Below, in pieces: positions 39,939-41,946 of a stretch of 41,946 bases of DNA (its first letter is position 1; each line of letters starts with the position of its first letter). The DNA is from Candidatus Falkowiibacteriota bacterium (GTDB lineage: Bacteria; Patescibacteriota; Patescibacteriia; Patescibacteriales; UBA12465). The notes below the pieces were generated by a model. The model did not search any database, was not told where the DNA came from, and saw nothing but the letters and a program-made list of their open reading frames with translations. The DNA lies in NCBI GenBank assembly GCA_012800315.1, contig JAAZJO010000010.1, positions 109,942 to 151,887 on the forward strand, read 5' to 3'. The translations under genes and the position numbers were made by a program.

Positions 39939-40536
39939 TTTACGCAGAAACAAATTAATAACTAAAAATAAAAAGGGTTTTACTTTAATAGAAGTGATGG
40001 TGTCGGTGACTTTGTTTGTTGTTATTATGATGGCGGTGACGAATATTTTTAAGATGGTTATTGATGCTCAACGCAATGCGATTGCTGCTCAAAATGTTCA
40101 AGAGAGTTTAAAATATTTTTTTGAAATCACTGGCAAAGAAATGCGCATGGCGGTTAAAAATAATGGTGATTGCGATCCCAGTAAAGTGCCAGTGGGTTCA
40201 GTGTTTGGTTTAGCAGAAAACTCTTATGGGGACACACTATATTTTAAAAATTATTTAGGAGAATGTGTTCAGTATTTTTTAGAAAAAGATTATCATGATG
40301 TCTTGCGTTTTGCGGTGTCGCGTGAACAGGAGGGAGTGCGACAGGTAGATTTTATTTCACCAGAAAAAATTAGTATTGATAGTTTACATTTTGTGGTGAG
40401 AGCGGGTGGAAGTAGTTATATTTATCAACCCCAAGTAACAATGAATATGTCAGCCAGCGCTTTGAGTAGTTCTAAGCTTCAGGCTGATATGACTTTGCAA
40501 ACAACAGTGAGCTCTAGATATTATAAGGAAAATTAA
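39925..40536 (+). CDS. Minor pseudopilin, GspJ/PilW-like
   Basis: A 203-residue prepilin with a long leader ending N-K-K-G, cleavage before F-T-L-I-E-V, and the hydrophobic helix M-V-S-V-T-L-F-V-V-I-M-M-A-V. After it comes a Q-N-V-Q-E-S-L-K-Y-F-F-E-I-T-G-K-E-M-R-M segment as in GspJ/PilW minor pilins, then a beta-rich C-terminus of about 120 residues. It overlaps the GspI-like gene by 14 bases and precedes the GspK/PilX-like gene by 13 bases. Confidence 0.85.
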   Translation: MIGDSLRRNKLITKNKKGFTLIEVMVSVTLFVVIMMAVTNIFKMVIDAQRNAIAAQNVQESLKYFFEITGKEMRMAVKNNGDCDPSKVPVGSVFGLAENSYGDTLYFKNYLGECVQYFLEKDYHDVLRFAVSREQEGVRQVDFISPEKISIDSLHFVVRAGGSSYIYQPQVTMNMSASALSSSKLQADMTLQTTVSSRYYKEN

Positions 40537-40549
40537 GGCTAAGTTTTTT

Positions 40550-40912
40550 ATGAAAAAAATTTTTCAGGACAAATCAGGCAGTGCGTTAGCTTTAACGATG
40601 TTTATTTTAGCGGGGATGTTGATCGTGGCGATGAGCGGTTCAACGGTTATTTTACTTGGTTTGAAAGCCGGCGGGATTCAAGCGCAGTCAACTAAGGCTT
40701 ATTATAGAGCGGAGGCGGGAATAGAGCGAATTCTTTGGGAATTGAATGAAAATAGTTTAGTCTTGCCTGAGACTTCACTGGATGAGCCGATGATTGAAGA
40801 GTCATTAGCGGAGGGGAATTATAAAATTTATTACACTAATTTTGATCCAATTATTTTCACTTCGGTTGGCGAATTTCAGCAGACAAAAAGAAGCGTACAA
40901 ATCAGGCTATAA
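40550..40912 (+). CDS. Minor pilin, PilX/GspK-type N-terminus
   Basis: A 120-residue protein whose N-terminus (D-K-S-G-S-A-L-A-L-T-M-F-I-L-A-G) matches the PilX/GspK minor pilin class, which lacks Glu at +5. It carries the A-Y-Y-R-A-E-A-G-I-E-R segment characteristic of the class just after the membrane helix. The globular part is very short (about 60 residues), much shorter than GspK. GspH, I, J and K-type minor pilins form the tip complex that starts pilus assembly, and this gene completes the set of four. It is followed by the promoter of the adhesin gene. Confidence 0.85.
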   Translation: MKKIFQDKSGSALALTMFILAGMLIVAMSGSTVILLGLKAGGIQAQSTKAYYRAEAGIERILWELNENSLVLPETSLDEPMIEESLAEGNYKIYYTNFDPIIFTSVGEFQQTKRSVQIRL

Positions 40913-40927
40913 GAGCAGGCTTTTTTC

Positions 40928-40956
40928 TTGGCAGACAGCTGAAAAAATGATATAAT
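40928..40956 (+). promoter_or_regulatory. Promoter of the GIGT-repeat adhesin gene
   Basis: TTGGCA (40928-40933), 17-bp spacer ending in TGA, TATAAT (40951-40956), an extended -10. Initiation near 40963 gives a leader of about 41 nt to the ATG at 41004. Confidence 0.75.
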
Positions 40957-41003
40957 TTAATTATCAGATTTTTATTAAAGAAAGCTGAAAAATACTTAAG
41001 TAA

Positions 41004-41946
41004 ATGTCCGGAAATTTTGGGCAAAAAGTTAAAAAAATATTAACCGCTTTTTTAATATGCGGGTCTTTTTTGTTGGTATTTTTAGGGGACCAGGCGTTAG
41101 CGGTGCATACTCTAGAAACTTACCAAAAGCCAATCTACGGTACTTTAACCTCTGCGGAGTGGAATAGTTTGCTTTATGATGCAGATGGTAATGCGGGTTA
41201 TGGCGATTTTGTAAATACTTGGTTGCCAGCTAGAATGAATGGCCCCTTGGGCATTGCTACTAATCCTGTGGCTGGAATTTCTTTGGATGTTAACGGCATT
41301 ATCAGAGCGAGTAATAAGGTTTTAGTGATTGGTACTAACCCGGCTATTGGTATTGGAGATTCTAATCCAACTAACGCGTTGTCGGTGGTGGGTAATATTG
41401 CGGGAAGCGAATCTTTAAAAATTTCTAGCAGTACAGCGGCTAACTGGATTTCTGGGAAGTTAGGAATAGGAAATGCTTCAGCTGGCGCCGCTAATCTTTA
41501 TGTTTTTGGTAATGCGGCTATTGGTACAGGTTATCTTAATGATAATGCCCCAGAAAATGGTTTGATTGTCGGGGGTGATGTTGGTATTGGGACGAATAGT
41601 CCGGGAGCAAAATTAGAAGTCAGAGGCGCTACTTCTTATGGAAATGTCCATATAGTTAATCCTAGCGCAACTGGTGAGTCGGCAATTAATTATAGGAGTT
41701 CTGGCCAGTCTAGAGACTTGGCCTGGATTGTTGGTAAGGGAGTGGGAGGGACAGCTGATAATTTTACTTTTTGGAAAAGTGGAAATAATAAAGTTTCTAT
41801 AACTCCGGCTGGTAATGTGGGTATTGGGACGACGAACCCCGGAGCGAAGCTGTCCATAGGTGGTGGTCAAAATGCTGATGAAGCCAGACTTTCTTTCTTG
41901 GCGTCCGATAGTTCTCAAAGATTTATAATAGAAACTGATTTAGATA
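41004..41946 (+). CDS. Secreted GIGT-repeat adhesin or fibre-like protein, 5' part
   Basis: The ATG at 41004 opens a frame with no stop to the window end (314 codons). It starts with a basic stretch, a hydrophobic helix (about residues 12-30) and an A-L-A cleavage site, a signal peptide. The mature part is beta-rich and carries repeated V-G-I-G-T-x-x-P-G-A-K-L motifs: near bases 41580 and 41820 in full form, with weaker copies (G-I-A-T-N-P-V-A, V-I-G-T-N-P-A-I-G-I-G, L-G-I-G-N-A-S) from 41250 on. Such repeats occur in trimeric tail-fibre or adhesin-like proteins that often end in a self-cleaving chaperone domain; that end is outside the window. It follows the minor pilin genes behind its own promoter. 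Confidence 0.8.
   Translation, partial: MSGNFGQKVKKILTAFLICGSFLLVFLGDQALAVHTLETYQKPIYGTLTSAEWNSLLYDADGNAGYGDFVNTWLPARMNGPLGIATNPVAGISLDVNGIIRASNKVLVIGTNPAIGIGDSNPTNALSVVGNIAGSESLKISSSTAANWISGKLGIGNASAGAANLYVFGNAAIGTGYLNDNAPENGLIVGGDVGIGTNSPGAKLEVRGATSYGNVHIVNPSATGESAINYRSSGQSRDLAWIVGKGVGGTADNFTFWKSGNNKVSITPAGNVGIGTTNPGAKLSIGGGQNADEARLSFLASDSSQRFIIETDLD

Noticed and set aside
40897..40926. caggct repeats followed by a T-run, considered as a terminator of the minor pilin operon
   Set aside because: The two caggct words are direct and not inverted, so no stem forms.
41613..41918. Minus-strand frame at the window end
   Set aside because: It is the shadow of the GIGT-repeat gene, which has a promoter, a signal peptide and recognisable repeats.
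41004..41946. Prophage, because GIGT-repeat proteins resemble tail fibres
   Set aside because: No capsid, terminase, portal or integrase gene lies near it, it has a signal peptide, and it follows pilin genes.

Overview
The window is about 42 kb of AT-rich bacterial DNA with the standard genetic code (TGA is used as a stop, for example in the 24938-25300 gene). Several features point to a Candidate Phyla Radiation (Patescibacteria) genome, probably Parcubacteria-like: a PrgI/VirB4/VirB6-type secretion operon without the usual conjugation partners, a type IV pilus operon of the PilMNO-PilB-PilC kind without an outer-membrane secretin, many small membrane proteins of unknown function, start codons that mostly lack a Shine-Dalgarno sequence, and tRNA genes without an encoded CCA. 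The lineage is an inference; no 16S rRNA or ribosomal protein marker lies in the window.

Layout. (1) 1-1218 is the 3' part of a secreted protein with a PKD-like end, closed by a terminator. (2) 1330-12540 is one long plus-strand operon: small membrane protein, giant VirB6-like channel protein with a soluble tail, two related alpha-helical proteins, PrgI, a stand-alone VirB4-N-like protein, the VirB4 ATPase, a membrane-anchored VirB8-like candidate, and radA last. (3) 12592-15774 is minus strand: a small charged protein, recG, tRNA-Arg with the unusual anticodon GCG, and a membrane protein. (4) 15862-19643 is plus strand: tRNA-Ser(GCT), a DUF5320/UPF0251/ZIP/YibE-F cluster that looks metal-related, then two unknown genes behind a long structured leader. 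(5) 19784-23784 holds an MgtA-like P-type ATPase, a C39-like peptidase and an orphan gene. (6) 23897-29313 is minus strand: a three-gene unit with CPVC and CPHC redox motifs, thrS under a compact T-box riboswitch, comF and a beta-propeller protein. (7) 29408-35705 is the type IV pilus operon plus major pilin; 35817-37269 carries a FemAB-like transferase and ybeY; 37357-40912 is a secreted Cys-rich protein with four minor pilins; 41004 to the window end is the start of a GIGT-repeat adhesin.

Taken together the region is devoted to the cell surface and to moving macromolecules across it: a secretion-type ATPase channel, type IV pili with a minor-pilin set and an adhesin, and DNA-handling genes (radA, recG, comF) nearby. 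A role in DNA uptake or in attachment to a host cell is a reasonable hypothesis, not shown by the sequence. Promoters are unusually readable here: most transcription units start at TTGACA-like/TATAAT-like pairs with 17-bp spacing, and many carry an extended TGn before the -10.
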